Of a DNA stretch of 64,000 nt, positions 1 through 7,725 are shown piece after piece. The stretch lies in assembly GCA_046565765.1 (NCBI GenBank), contig JBKHXX010000032.1, forward strand, positions 104,455 to 168,454, written 5' to 3'. The notes beneath the pieces were generated by a model. The model made no database searches, had not been told where the DNA came from, and was given only the letters and a program-made list of their open reading frames with translations. The translations under genes were made by a program, and so were the position numbers. This stretch comes from JBFMCT01 sp046565765 (lineage in GTDB: Bacteria > Actinomycetota > Acidimicrobiia > Acidimicrobiales > AC-14). Each line of letters begins with the position of its first letter. Within the stretch, counting starts at the first letter, position 1.

Positions 1-358
1 TGTTGGAGGCGTTGGGCATGACGTGGAAGTCGTCGTGGGCGACCCACCACACGATGATGTCGTCGACCACCGAGGCGTCGGCGGGGTCGAGCAGGTGGGT
101 GTACTGCGCCCGGCCGGGACCGATCTTGGCCAGGTCGTTGGTCAGCTCCCCCTGGAGCCGCTCGAACGCCCCGGGACCGGTCACCCGTACCGTGCCCAGG
201 TGGCTGACGTCGAACGCCACCGCCCCGTTGCGGCACGTGCGGTGCTCGACGAGGGTGCCCGAGGGGTAGGAGACCGGCATCTCCCAGCCTCCGAACGGCA
301 CCATCTTGGCGCCGAGGGCCCGGTGGGCCCGGTCGAGGGGCGAGTGGCGGAGGGCCAT
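1..358 (-). CDS. gcvT: Aminomethyltransferase (glycine cleavage T protein), N-terminal part
   Basis: This is the folate-binding T subunit of the glycine cleavage system, which releases ammonia and hands the methylene group to tetrahydrofolate. About 119 N-terminal codons are present and the rest lies beyond the left edge. The start MALRHSPLDRAHRALGAKM, then VPFGGWEMPVSY, FDVSHLGTV and a QGELTNDL stretch are typical of GcvT. The ATG overlaps the hisN stop (TGATG), so the two are translationally coupled. gcvH lies about 4.5 kb upstream on the same strand, so glycine cleavage genes flank this block. The identification is secure although truncated. Confidence 0.93.
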   Translation of the reverse strand, partial: MALRHSPLDRAHRALGAKMVPFGGWEMPVSYPSGTLVEHRTCRNGAVAFDVSHLGTVRVTGPGAFERLQGELTNDLAKIGPGRAQYTHLLDPADASVVDDIIVWWVAHDDFHVMPNASN

Positions 359-1143
359 CAGCCGGCCGTGCCCAGGATGGCCAGGACCTCGTCGTGGAGG
401 AGGCCGTTGGTGGTGAGGACGCTGCGGCCGTCGGGGCGGCGCCGCCCGGACAGGTCGCTGAACCTCCCGCCCGCCTCCTCGACCAGCACGAGCAGCGGGG
501 ACACGTCCCAGTGCTCCACCGCCGGCTCGAGGGCGACGTCCACCGCGCCCTCGGCCACGAGGGTGTGCGACCAGAAGTCGCCCAGCCCCCGGCTCCGCCA
601 GCACCGCCGCTCCAGGGTGAGGGCGGCCTCGCTCAGGCCGTAGGCGTCGAACTCGACGATGGAGTCGGTGCTGAGCTGGGCGTCGGCCAGGTCGGCCACC
701 GCCGAGACCCGGATGCGGCCGCCGTCGGCCCAGGCCCCGTGGCCCCGCGCCGCCCACCACCGCCGCCCCAGGGCGGGGGCCGACACCACGCCCACCACCG
801 GCACGCCGTCCTCCTCGAGGGAGATGAGCGAGCCCCACACGGGGATGCCCCGGACGTAGTTCTTGGTGCCGTCGAGGGGGTCGAGCACCCACCGCCGGCG
901 CCCGCCGCCGCCGGTCGAGCCGAACTCCTCGCCCAACACGCCGTCGCCGGGACGCTCCTCTTCCAGCCGGGACCGGATCGCCGACTCGGCCGCCCGGTCG
1001 GCGTCGGAGACGGGGGTCAAGTCGGGCTTGGTGGACACGACCAGGTCGGTGGCCCGGAAGCGGGGAACGGTGATGGCGTCGGCCACGTCGGCCAGGGCGA
1101 GGGCAAGGTCGAGGTCGGCCTCGGCGGCCGCGGGGCCGTTCAG
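358..1143 (-). CDS. hisN: Histidinol-phosphatase, inositol-monophosphatase family
   Basis: A Mg-dependent phosphatase of the IMPase fold, most likely the HisN histidinol-phosphatase of actinobacteria. Visible metal ligands are LGEEFG near residue 70, the LDPLDGTKNYVRG motif near 85 and EHWDVSPLLVLVEEAGG near 215. The length of about 261 residues fits the family. No ATG, GTG or TTG stands in frame before the family N-terminus (LDLALALADVADAI). The only suitable codon is a CTG at 1143 that overlaps the upstream TGA as CTGA, so I take CTG as the start. A GTG about 15 codons further in would remove the first helix. It is coupled downstream to gcvT. The substrate could also be another sugar phosphate or inositol phosphate. 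Confidence 0.85.
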   Translation of the reverse strand: MNGPAAAEADLDLALALADVADAITVPRFRATDLVVSTKPDLTPVSDADRAAESAIRSRLEEERPGDGVLGEEFGSTGGGGRRRWVLDPLDGTKNYVRGIPVWGSLISLEEDGVPVVGVVSAPALGRRWWAARGHGAWADGGRIRVSAVADLADAQLSTDSIVEFDAYGLSEAALTLERRCWRSRGLGDFWSHTLVAEGAVDVALEPAVEHWDVSPLLVLVEEAGGRFSDLSGRRRPDGRSVLTTNGLLHDEVLAILGTAG

Positions 1144-1682
1144 GCCGGCTTCCGGCGGCTGCGGGCGGAGCCGGGGGGCTGGCCCGCCGCGTCGGAGTCG
1201 CCGTCGTCGAACCGGAGCGGCAGCGGCTCCACCGACTCGTCGCCGGGCACCAGTTGGGACGGCTCCTCGAGCCCGTACTTGACCAGGAGGTTGAGGTAGT
1301 CCCGCTGGTAGAAGACCTTGATGCGCACGTCGGGGTACAGCTCCTTGAGCCTGCGGGCCTTGCGGTTCTTCTTGGTGACCAGCTTCTGGTTCATCGTGGT
1401 GATCTCGATGAACAGGTCGTAGGCGGGCAGGTAGAAGTCGGGGCTGAACGCCTGCTGGGGGTGGCCCTCGTTGTCCCACTCGAGGACGAACGTGCGGGGC
1501 TCGTACTCCCAGACGATCCCGTAGAAGTCGAGCAGCTTGGCGAACTGGCGCTCGGAGTTGTGGGCGAAGCGAACCTGCTCGTGGGGCAGGACGGGGCCGG
1601 GCTGCGCCGGCGCGGCCCGGGGCCGGGGCGGGACACCGGCGGCGCTCGGGTCAGGAAGGCCGGGCTGGGGCTCCTCGGCCAG
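1140..1682 (-). CDS. PD-(D/E)XK nuclease-fold protein of unknown substrate
   Basis: About 180 residues. The first 35 are a Pro/Ala-rich low-complexity stretch. The folded part begins near HEQVRFAHNSERQFAK and continues with FYGIVWEYEPRTFVLEW, SPDFYLPAYDLFIEITT and KKNRKARRLKELYPDVRIKV. The spacing of Glu, Asp (SPDFYLP) and E-x-T (IEITT), followed by Lys/Arg-rich helices, is that of the restriction-endonuclease-like fold. This is an inference from motif layout. An internal ATG at 1394 would cut away the presumed active site, so the start must be upstream. The frame has no ATG, GTG or TTG back to the stop of the MerR gene. A CTG at 1682 lies 7 bases after GGGAGG and is the best start. An ATG at 1689 is in another frame and ends after 12 codons. 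Confidence 0.7.
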   Translation of the reverse strand: MAEEPQPGLPDPSAAGVPPRPRAAPAQPGPVLPHEQVRFAHNSERQFAKLLDFYGIVWEYEPRTFVLEWDNEGHPQQAFSPDFYLPAYDLFIEITTMNQKLVTKKNRKARRLKELYPDVRIKVFYQRDYLNLLVKYGLEEPSQLVPGDESVEPLPLRFDDGDSDAAGQPPGSARSRRKPA

Positions 1683-1685
1683 CGC

Positions 1686-2228
1686 TCATCCTCCCCGCGT
1701 GGCCCGGGCCCGGGACGGGTGGGCGGCTTCGCTCTCGGCCACGCTGCGGTCGGCCGGCTCGGCCACCTTAGGGCGCAGCTCGGTGATGGCGGCGTCGAGC
1801 TCCTCCCTCACGCCGTCGAGGGCCACGATGCTGAACACGCCCTGGCCCCGCCGCATCAGGTCGACCAGCTCGCCGTCGTTGCGGACGAGCACCGAGCCCG
1901 GGCCGTTGAGCACGAGCTTGGCCGAGGAGATGTCCTCCCCGAGGGCGCCCCGCAGGTACTCGATGGCCACCCGGGCCGACTGGAGGGAGACCCCGGCGTC
2001 GAGCAGGCTCTTGATGACCTTGAGCTCGACCAGGTCGCGGTAGGAGTAGCGCCGCTGCGACCCGCTGCCCCGGGCGTCGGCGATCGACGGCCGGATCAGG
2101 TCGGTGCGGGCCCAGTAGTCGAGCTGGCGGTAGGTGATCCCCACGATCTTGCAGACCTGCGGTCCCCGGTACCCCTCTTCGACTGCCGACCCCTGCCCGT
2201 CCACGGCCCCTCCATCCCGGCGGCTCAC
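1686..2228 (-). CDS. MerR-family regulator (like the second MerR of the mycobacterial garA locus)
   Basis: A 180-residue protein with an N-terminal winged HTH: YRGPQVCKIVGITYRQLDYWARTDL at residues 20-45, then a SQRRYSYRDLVELKVIKSLLDAGVSL segment. This is the DNA-binding core of MerR proteins that act by distorting the promoter spacer. The C-terminal half contains VLNGPGSVLVRNDGELVDLMRRGQGVFSIVAL, a conserved unknown domain. No metal-binding cysteines are evident, so a cytoplasmic or protein ligand is more likely than a metal. In Mycobacterium the homologous position (bifunctional nuclease followed by MerR, Rv1830/ResR) is linked to growth control. Here it follows the same nuclease gene. The 3' end abuts the nuclease-fold gene. 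Confidence 0.87.
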   Translation of the reverse strand: MSRRDGGAVDGQGSAVEEGYRGPQVCKIVGITYRQLDYWARTDLIRPSIADARGSGSQRRYSYRDLVELKVIKSLLDAGVSLQSARVAIEYLRGALGEDISSAKLVLNGPGSVLVRNDGELVDLMRRGQGVFSIVALDGVREELDAAITELRPKVAEPADRSVAESEAAHPSRARATRGG

Positions 2229-2294
2229 AGCCGCGTAGTTACGCCGGTGTCAGCGTACGACCCCGGCTCGGGGGGGTCAATCACCGCCGGTCCT

Positions 2295-2354
2295 CCCACG
2301 TTCTGGGGCGGCTCGGCCACGTCTGACGTGGCTCACCCGCCCCGAAACGGTGGG
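2295..2354. repeat. Palindromic dispersed element, copy A
   Basis: Outer arms (plus strand) are CCCACGTTCTGGGGCGG and CCGCCCCGAAACGGTGGG, with a perfect inner hairpin GCCACGT-CTG-ACGTGGC. It starts directly after the TAG stop of the bifunctional nuclease gene and lies in the gap before the MerR gene. Two further copies (37178-37235 and 42804-42855) share the arm consensus CGTTTyGGGGCG / CGCCCCrAAACG. It could act as a factor-independent terminator without a U-tract or as a REP-type element. Confidence 0.75.
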
Positions 2355-2840
2355 CTAGCTGGCGAAGTCCTCGGGGTTCACGCCCTCGAGGAACTCGCGG
2401 AAGCGCTCGACCTCGTCGTCGTGGTCCTCGTCCTCGTCGGCCACGGGCACGGCGGCCTCGTCGAGGACCGACTCGTCGGCGAAGATGGGCGTGCCCAGGC
2501 GGACGGCGAGGGCGATGGCGTCGGAGGGGCGGCTCGAGACCTTGCACCCGCTCCCCTGGTTGGTCATCTCGATCTCGGCGTAAAAGGTGCGGTCGCGCAG
2601 CTCGGTGATTACCACCCGCTCGACCCCCACACCCAGGGCCACGAGCAGGTCGCGCAGCAGGTCGTGGGTCATCGGCCGGGGGGTGGTGACGCCCTGGAGG
2701 GCGAAGGCGATGGCGGTCGCCTCGACCGGCCCGATGAAGATCGGGAGCACCCGGTGCTGCCCGTCCGCCTCCCGCAGCAGGACGATGGGATTGTTGGTCG
2801 GCATCTCCACGCGGACCCCGACCAGGTGCATCTCGACCAC
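2355..2840 (-). CDS. Bifunctional nuclease family protein (DUF151)
   Basis: A 161-residue protein of the BFN/DUF151 family. The core reads MVEMHLVGVRVEMPTNNP, then IVLLREADGQHRVLPIFIG, PVEATAIAFALQGV and PRPMTHDLLRDLL. A second half carries RTFYAEIEM and SSRPSDAIALAVRLGTPIFA. The last 35 residues are acidic (DEDEDHDDEVERFREFLEG). Family members have been reported to have DNase and RNase activity, but the cellular role in actinobacteria is not settled. It sits between hpt and the second MerR gene, matching the order of the mycobacterial garA-ftsR-Rv1829-Rv1830 region. The palindromic element A follows its stop codon directly. Confidence 0.88.
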   Translation of the reverse strand: MVEMHLVGVRVEMPTNNPIVLLREADGQHRVLPIFIGPVEATAIAFALQGVTTPRPMTHDLLRDLLVALGVGVERVVITELRDRTFYAEIEMTNQGSGCKVSSRPSDAIALAVRLGTPIFADESVLDEAAVPVADEDEDHDDEVERFREFLEGVNPEDFAS

Positions 2841-2849
2841 GGATCGACC

Positions 2850-3437
2850 CTACCTCCTGTAGAGCTCCTGGACGTACGCGTCGGCGTCGTTTCGAAGCAC
2901 CTTGAGGTCCCCTGCGACCACCCGGTTCAGGTTCCGATATCGGCCCGCGTAATCGAGCCCGTAGCCCAGCACGAAGTCGTCGCCGACCTCGAATCCACGG
3001 AAGCGGACGGGGGTCGGGACGATCCGGCGCACCGCCTTGTCGATGAGCACGCAGGCCTCCACCGAGCGGGGCCCGCGCCGGCGCAGGACGCCCAACAGGT
3101 AGGTCAGGGTCAGGCCGGTGTCGACGATGTCCTCGACGAGCACCACGTCCTTTCCGTAGATGTCGATCTCCAGGTCCTTGACGATCCGCACCCGCCCGCT
3201 GTCGGGGGCGTAGGTCGAGATGGCCATGAACTCGACGACGGGGACGGTGGTCATGTGGCGGACCAGGTCGGCCAGGAACAGCACGCTGCCCTTGAGCACC
3301 GCCACCAGCACCACCCCGGCGCCCGACCGGTCCGGGTAGGCGGCGGACACCTCGGCCGCCAGCCGCCGCACCCCCTCGGCCAGCTCCTCCTCGGCGATCA
3401 GGGTGCGCAGCGCCGGGCGGGGATCGGCTGCGGTCAG
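2850..3437 (-). CDS. hpt: Hypoxanthine phosphoribosyltransferase
   Basis: Salvages hypoxanthine or guanine with PRPP to IMP or GMP. Visible motifs are LVAVLKGSVLFLADLVRH (pyrophosphate loop), the PRPP-binding VVLVEDIVDTGLTLTYL near residue 105, and VGDDFVLGYGLDYAGRYRNL near the C-terminus. About 195 residues is normal. The N-terminus LTAADPRPALRTLIAEEELAEG matches the family only if translation begins at CTG 3437, which overlaps the TGA of the upstream MerR gene (CTGA). No ATG, GTG or TTG is available upstream, and the first internal GTG would delete the EEELAEG helix. hpt is inserted here between genes that are adjacent in Mycobacterium. Confidence 0.9.
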   Translation of the reverse strand: MTAADPRPALRTLIAEEELAEGVRRLAAEVSAAYPDRSGAGVVLVAVLKGSVLFLADLVRHMTTVPVVEFMAISTYAPDSGRVRIVKDLEIDIYGKDVVLVEDIVDTGLTLTYLLGVLRRRGPRSVEACVLIDKAVRRIVPTPVRFRGFEVGDDFVLGYGLDYAGRYRNLNRVVAGDLKVLRNDADAYVQELYRR

Positions 3438-4282
3438 GGTCCCTCGAGGTACTGGCGCAGGGCCTGGCGGAGCATGGCCACCCGCAGGCTCTGGCCCAGC
3501 CGGGACAGGTCGGTGAGGGTGTCGACGGCCTGGCGGCGCGCCTGGGGGTTCCGCTGCTTGAGCATGGGCATGACCACCTGCTCGAAGAAGCTGGCCTCCC
3601 GCTCGGCGGCCGTCTTGTACATGCGCAGGTGCCGCGCCTCCACCCCGTAGCGCATGAACCCGGCGGCCAGGTTGGCGACCAGCAGGGCGTCCTCGTCGTA
3701 GTAGTTGCTGTTGCCGACCCGGCGGGCGGCCAGAAGCCCGAACTTCTCCAGCTCGGCCAGGTCGTGCTCCTCCAGCCCGCTGGCGGTGGCCAGCTCTCCG
3801 AGGGTCATGCTCGACCCGGTGCGGGAGGGCGCCAGCGGCGGGCTGTCCCCGCCCAGGCTCGGCGCCTCCCGAGCGGGCCCGGGCGCCGGCGCCGGCGCCG
3901 GCGCCGCGGGACGCACGGGGACCCCCACCGGCTCGGCCGCCGGTGCCGGCGGTGCCGCTGCCGCCGCCGGTGCCGCCGCCCCCGGCGAGGTCATCGCCCC
4001 GTCGTCCTCCGGGTCGGACAGCGGGACCGCTCCCCCGCCCGCCTCCCGCAGCCGGCCCTTGATGACCTTGAGCGGCAGGAAGTTCTCCCGCTGCTGGCGC
4101 AGGATCCACCGCAGCCGGTCGACGTCGCCGTCGTAGAACTTGCGATACCCGGACGGCGTGCGCTCGGGGTCGAGCAGCCCCTGGCTCTCCAGGAAGCGGA
4201 TCTTGGAGATGGTGACGTCGGGGAACTCCTCCTTGAGCAGCGCCAGCACCTCGCCGATCGAGAGGTAGGCCCGGTCCTCCAT
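3434..4282 (-). CDS. FtsR-like MerR-family regulator with two HTH modules
   Basis: A 282-residue protein. The first winged HTH (LSIGEVLALLKEEFPDVTIS, then KIRFLESQGLLDPERTPSGY) covers residues 5-75. A long Ala/Pro-rich linker follows (about 105-150). A second module (MTLGELATASGLEEHDLAEL, then EKFGLLAARRVGNSNYYDED) lies near 165-220 and ends in a helical tail. This double arrangement and the position directly after a GarA-like gene match FtsR/Rv1828, known in corynebacteria and mycobacteria as an activator of ftsZ. The function here is inferred from that homology. The start ATG is 2 bases after the FHA gene stop, so they are co-transcribed. The linker is longer and more repetitive than usual. 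Confidence 0.85.
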   Translation of the reverse strand: MEDRAYLSIGEVLALLKEEFPDVTISKIRFLESQGLLDPERTPSGYRKFYDGDVDRLRWILRQQRENFLPLKVIKGRLREAGGGAVPLSDPEDDGAMTSPGAAAPAAAAAPPAPAAEPVGVPVRPAAPAPAPAPGPAREAPSLGGDSPPLAPSRTGSSMTLGELATASGLEEHDLAELEKFGLLAARRVGNSNYYDEDALLVANLAAGFMRYGVEARHLRMYKTAAEREASFFEQVVMPMLKQRNPQARRQAVDTLTDLSRLGQSLRVAMLRQALRQYLEGP

Positions 4283-4284
4283 CG

Positions 4285-4782
4285 TCACTCCTGGCCCTCC
4301 CCGGTCGCGCCCGAGAAGAACACGAGCTTGAACTTGCCGATCTGGAGCTCGTCGCCGTTGCGCAGCAGGGCCTCGTCGATGCGCTCCCGGTTGAGGTAGG
4401 TGCCGTTGAGCGAGCCCACGTCGCGCACCACGAAGCCGTCCCCCGACCGCACGATCTCGGCGTGGCGCCGGGACACGGTGATGTCGTCGAGGAAGATGTC
4501 GGAGTCGGGGTGACGACCGGCGCCGGTGACGTCGGTGTCGAGCATGAACTTCGACCCCGCGTTGGGCCCGCGCTTGACCACCACCATGGCCATGGTGGCC
4601 GGGAACTCGCCCAGCGAGACGGTCAGCTCCTCCTCGGCCACGTCGCCGGTCGCCTCGACGGGCGCGAACGTCACCGTCGTCTCGTCGCCGTCGCCCGGCT
4701 CCACCACCGCACCACACGACGAGCAGAACGTCGCTCCCGCCGGGTTGCGGTGCCCGCACTGGTTGCAGTACACGGGCCGCAA
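4285..4782 (-). CDS. garA: GarA-like FHA-domain protein with N-terminal zinc ribbon
   Basis: A 165-residue protein. Residues 5-24 are a zinc ribbon (CNQCG...FCSSCG). A short acidic segment carries GDETTVTF, resembling the phosphorylatable ETT motif of GarA. An FHA domain then spans about 65-160, with GAGRHPDSDIFLDDITVSRRHAEI and VRDVGSLNGTYLNRERID, including the phosphothreonine-binding Arg, Ser, His and Asn. GarA binds and inhibits 2-oxoglutarate-consuming enzymes when unphosphorylated and is switched by PknB/PknG. That role is inferred from family and from position between gcvH and the FtsR-like gene. Mycobacterial GarA lacks the zinc ribbon, so this form may bind other partners. Confidence 0.85.
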   Translation of the reverse strand: MRPVYCNQCGHRNPAGATFCSSCGAVVEPGDGDETTVTFAPVEATGDVAEEELTVSLGEFPATMAMVVVKRGPNAGSKFMLDTDVTGAGRHPDSDIFLDDITVSRRHAEIVRSGDGFVVRDVGSLNGTYLNRERIDEALLRNGDELQIGKFKLVFFSGATGEGQE

Positions 4783-4790
4783 CGGTACTA

Positions 4791-4823
4791 CCCGAAGCCT
4801 CGACCTGTACTTGTAGGTTCGGG
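4791..4823 (-). other. Hairpin between gcvH and garA
   Basis: In the 46-base gap between gcvH and the FHA gene, CCCGAA and TTCGGG form an outer stem, with CCT/AGG pairing inside it. It may be an attenuator or processing site that lowers transcription from gcvH into the downstream regulators. No U-tract follows. Confidence 0.35.
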
Positions 4824-4828
4824 TTGGC

Positions 4829-5209
4829 CTATTCGGCGGTGAGGGCGCGGTAGGCGTCGGCGTCGAGCAGCGTGCCCACGGCGCCCTGGTCGGCGGGCTC
4901 GAGGAGGCAGATCCAGCCCGACCCGTAGGGGTCCTCGTTGAGCCGGTTGGGGGCGTCGTTGAGGTCGGCGTTGACCGACACCACCCGTCCCGACACGGGG
5001 GCGTACACGTCGCTCACCGACTTCGTCGACTCCACCTCGCCCAGCGACTGGCCCGCCTCGACGGTGGCTCCCACCTCGGGCAGCTGCACGAACACGACGT
5101 CGCCCAGGGCGTCCTGGGCGTAGTCGGTGATGCCCACCCGCACCAGCCCGTCCTCGGGCAGGGCCCACTCGTGGTCCTCGCTGTACCGCCGATCCTCAGG
5201 GACGTTCAT
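4829..5209 (-). CDS. gcvH: Glycine cleavage system H protein
   Basis: The lipoyl carrier of the glycine cleavage complex, 126 residues. It begins MNVPEDRRYSEDHEW and carries the lipoylation lysine in LGEVESTKSVSDVYAPVSG near residue 63. The C-terminal half has LNDAPNRLNEDPYGSGWICLL. It is the first gene of a minus-strand series that runs to gcvT. gcvP is not in the window. Identification is secure. Confidence 0.96.
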   Translation of the reverse strand: MNVPEDRRYSEDHEWALPEDGLVRVGITDYAQDALGDVVFVQLPEVGATVEAGQSLGEVESTKSVSDVYAPVSGRVVSVNADLNDAPNRLNEDPYGSGWICLLEPADQGAVGTLLDADAYRALTAE

Positions 5210-5227
5210 CGGGCAGAAGGTAATGCC

Positions 5228-7714
5228 CTACCGCAGGAGTTGGCGGATGCGGCGGGCGTACTCCTGGGCCAGGTTGCGGGCCTCGGCCTCGCTGGACCCT
5301 TCGGCCCACACGTGGGTGACCGGCTCGTCGGGGTCGGGCAGGACCAGGGCCCACCCGTCGTCGTGGATCACCTTGACCCCGTCGACCAGCACGATCTCCC
5401 GGTCCTTGGTGCGCTCCACCATCAGCCGCATGACGGTGCCCTTCTCCTCCCACGGGGTGACGACCGACTCGTGGGCGATGTGGACCCGGGGCAGCCCGGC
5501 CACGATCTTCGACAGCGGGGTGCCGCTGCGGGCCAGCAGCTCGAGCACCTTGACCAGGGCGGCGGTGGCGTCGAAGGCGGGGAGGAAGTCGGGGAAGATG
5601 AAGCCCCCGTCCTGGCTGGCGGCCAGGGCGATGGAGTCGGTCTCGGCCGTGTCCATCAGGTGGGCGGCCGACAGCTTGGTCCACACGATCTCGGCCCCGT
5701 GGTCGGCGGCGATGGCCTCGGCGGCCCGGCTGGCCGACACCGGCAGGGCGATGCGGGCCCCCTTCTCGGTGGACGCCACCAGCATCACCAGGGCCAGCAG
5801 GGCCTGGTCGGGGGTGAGGGCGTGGCCGTCGTCGTCGATGAGGAAGATGTGCTCGCCGTCGGGGTCGATGACCGCGCCGATGTGGGCGTTGGCGGTGCGG
5901 GCCAGCTGGGCCACCCGTGCGGCGTGCACGGAGGCGTCGAAGGCGGCCGCCCCCGCGGTGGAGGCGTAGGGGTTGACGGCCAGCACGTCGGCCCCGAGCT
6001 TGGCCAGCACCGACGGCATCAGCAGCGACGTCGAGCCGTAGGCGTAGTCCATCACGACGCGGTAGCCGGCAGCCCGGATGGCCTCGACGTCCACGCTGTT
6101 GATGAGCGAGGCGGTGTAGTGCTCGAGGGCCCGCGGCGCGAACCCCAGGTCGCCGATCTCGGCCGCGAACGCCCGGCGGAAGTCCTGGCGGTAGTAGTAC
6201 CGCTCGATCTTGCGCTGAGCGCCCTCGTCGAGGTCGGTGCCGTCGGCGTCGAAGAAGCGGATGATCACCGACTGGGGGTCGCCGGCGGTCAGGCGGACGG
6301 TGATGCCGCCCCGGTTGCCCTGGGCCCGGACCTGGAAGCGGGTGACGGGCACGGGCGCCATCTCCAGGTCGTCCACGTTGACCCCGGTGGCATTGAGCCC
6401 GGCGTGGATGGCCCGCTTGAGAGCCCGGGCGGCCCGGCTCGAATCCCGCGAGGTGGTGATCGTGCGGCCCTTCTTCATGGTGGTGCCGTACGCCATGGCC
6501 ACCCGGCAGGCCAGCTCGGGGGTGATGTCCACGTTGGCCAGGCCGCTCACGCCGAACCGCCCGAAAAGGTTCCGCGACCCCCTCGACTCCCACACGATCG
6601 AGGAGTTGATGATGGCGCCCTGCTCGACGGTCTTGAACGGGTAGATCTTCACGCCCGGGTTGATCACGGCGTGCTCGCCCACGAAGGAGTCGTCGCCCAG
6701 GACCACGCCCTCCTCGCAGCGGGCGTAGGCCCGGAGGTCGCTCGACCGGCCCACGATCGTGCCCCGGAGCCGCACCGACTGGGCCAGGTAGGCGTTGTCG
6801 TGCACCACGGTGCGCTCCAGGTCGGCGTCGGCCCGCACCATGACGTTGGCGCCCAGCACGGTGTACTGGCCCAGGCGGGCGCCGGCCTCGACCCGGCAGA
6901 AGTCCCCGACGATGGCCGGGCCCTCGACCTTGGCGGCGGGGTCGATCTCGGCCCCCTCCCCCAGCCACACGCCCTCGGACACCCGGAAGCCGGGAATGTC
7001 CATGTCGACCTGGCCCTTCAGGACGTCCCGGTGGACCTTGATGTAGGCGTCGAGGGTGCCCACGTCCTCCCAGTAGCCCTCGGCGACGTGGCCCATCAGG
7101 GTCTTGCCGTCGGCCAGCAGCTTGGGGAAGACGTGCTCGCTGAAGTCGACCGACTCGCCGGCGGGGATGTAGTCGAACACCTCGGGCTCGAGCACGTAGA
7201 TGCCGGTGTTGACGGTGTCGCTGAACACCTGCCCCCACGTGGGCTTCTCGAGGAACCGCTCGATCGACCCGTCCTCCCGGGTGATGACGATCCCGAACTC
7301 GAGGGGGTTCTCCATGGACTTGAGGGCGAGGGTGGCGACGGCCCGGCGCTGGCGGTGGAAGTCGATCACGGCGGTGAGGTCGATGTCGGTGAGGACGTCG
7401 CCCGAGATGACCAGAAAGGTCTCGTCGAGCTCGGCCATGGCATTGCGCACCGACCCGGCCGTGCCGAGGGGCGTCTCCTCGGTGGCGTACACCATGCGCA
7501 CCCCGAACTCCGAGCCGTCCCCGAAGTAGGTGCGGATCGTCTGGGGCAGGAAGGCCAGGGTGACGACCACCTCGTCGAACCCGTGCCGCTTCAGCAGCTT
7601 GATGACGTGCTCCATCATCGGCCGGTTGGCCAGGGGCATGAGGGGTTTGGGCTGGTTCGAGGTGAGGGGCCGCAGCCGGGTGCCCTCGCCCCCGGCCATG
7701 ATCACGGCTTTCAT
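5228..7714 (-). CDS. Mannose-1-phosphate guanylyltransferase fused to a phosphomannomutase-like domain
   Basis: An 828-residue fusion. Residues 1-235 are a nucleotidyltransferase (MKAVIMAGGEGTRLRPLTSN, VISGDVLTDID, EKPTWGQVFSDTVNTGIY). Residues 240-370 are a left-handed beta-helix with hexapeptide turns (VWLGEGAEIDPAAKVEGPAI). Residues 380-820 resemble phosphohexomutases. The mutase half looks degenerate. Where active enzymes have TASHNP there is LTAGDPQ, and the DGDGDR metal loop reads DPDGEHIFLID. The fusion is a known family annotated as GDP-mannose pyrophosphorylase/mutase. It would feed mannosylated lipids or polysaccharide, and its neighbour is a phospholipid head-group transferase. ATG at 7714 has a GGGGAG ribosome site. 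The nucleotide could be GDP, ADP or UDP. Confidence 0.85.
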   Translation of the reverse strand: MKAVIMAGGEGTRLRPLTSNQPKPLMPLANRPMMEHVIKLLKRHGFDEVVVTLAFLPQTIRTYFGDGSEFGVRMVYATEETPLGTAGSVRNAMAELDETFLVISGDVLTDIDLTAVIDFHRQRRAVATLALKSMENPLEFGIVITREDGSIERFLEKPTWGQVFSDTVNTGIYVLEPEVFDYIPAGESVDFSEHVFPKLLADGKTLMGHVAEGYWEDVGTLDAYIKVHRDVLKGQVDMDIPGFRVSEGVWLGEGAEIDPAAKVEGPAIVGDFCRVEAGARLGQYTVLGANVMVRADADLERTVVHDNAYLAQSVRLRGTIVGRSSDLRAYARCEEGVVLGDDSFVGEHAVINPGVKIYPFKTVEQGAIINSSIVWESRGSRNLFGRFGVSGLANVDITPELACRVAMAYGTTMKKGRTITTSRDSSRAARALKRAIHAGLNATGVNVDDLEMAPVPVTRFQVRAQGNRGGITVRLTAGDPQSVIIRFFDADGTDLDEGAQRKIERYYYRQDFRRAFAAEIGDLGFAPRALEHYTASLINSVDVEAIRAAGYRVVMDYAYGSTSLLMPSVLAKLGADVLAVNPYASTAGAAAFDASVHAARVAQLARTANAHIGAVIDPDGEHIFLIDDDGHALTPDQALLALVMLVASTEKGARIALPVSASRAAEAIAADHGAEIVWTKLSAAHLMDTAETDSIALAASQDGGFIFPDFLPAFDATAALVKVLELLARSGTPLSKIVAGLPRVHIAHESVVTPWEEKGTVMRLMVERTKDREIVLVDGVKVIHDDGWALVLPDPDEPVTHVWAEGSSEAEARNLAQEYARRIRQLLR

Positions 7715-7725
7715 CTCCCCCGACC

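Noticed and set aside
1254..3650. Open frame of 798 codons on the plus strand
   Set aside because: Runs opposite five well-supported minus-strand genes and shows no domain.
3434..4759. A 441-codon fused FHA-MerR reading
   Set aside because: The upper part is an out-of-frame reading of the FHA gene. The MerR HTH begins at ATG 4282 and the FHA protein is in another frame.
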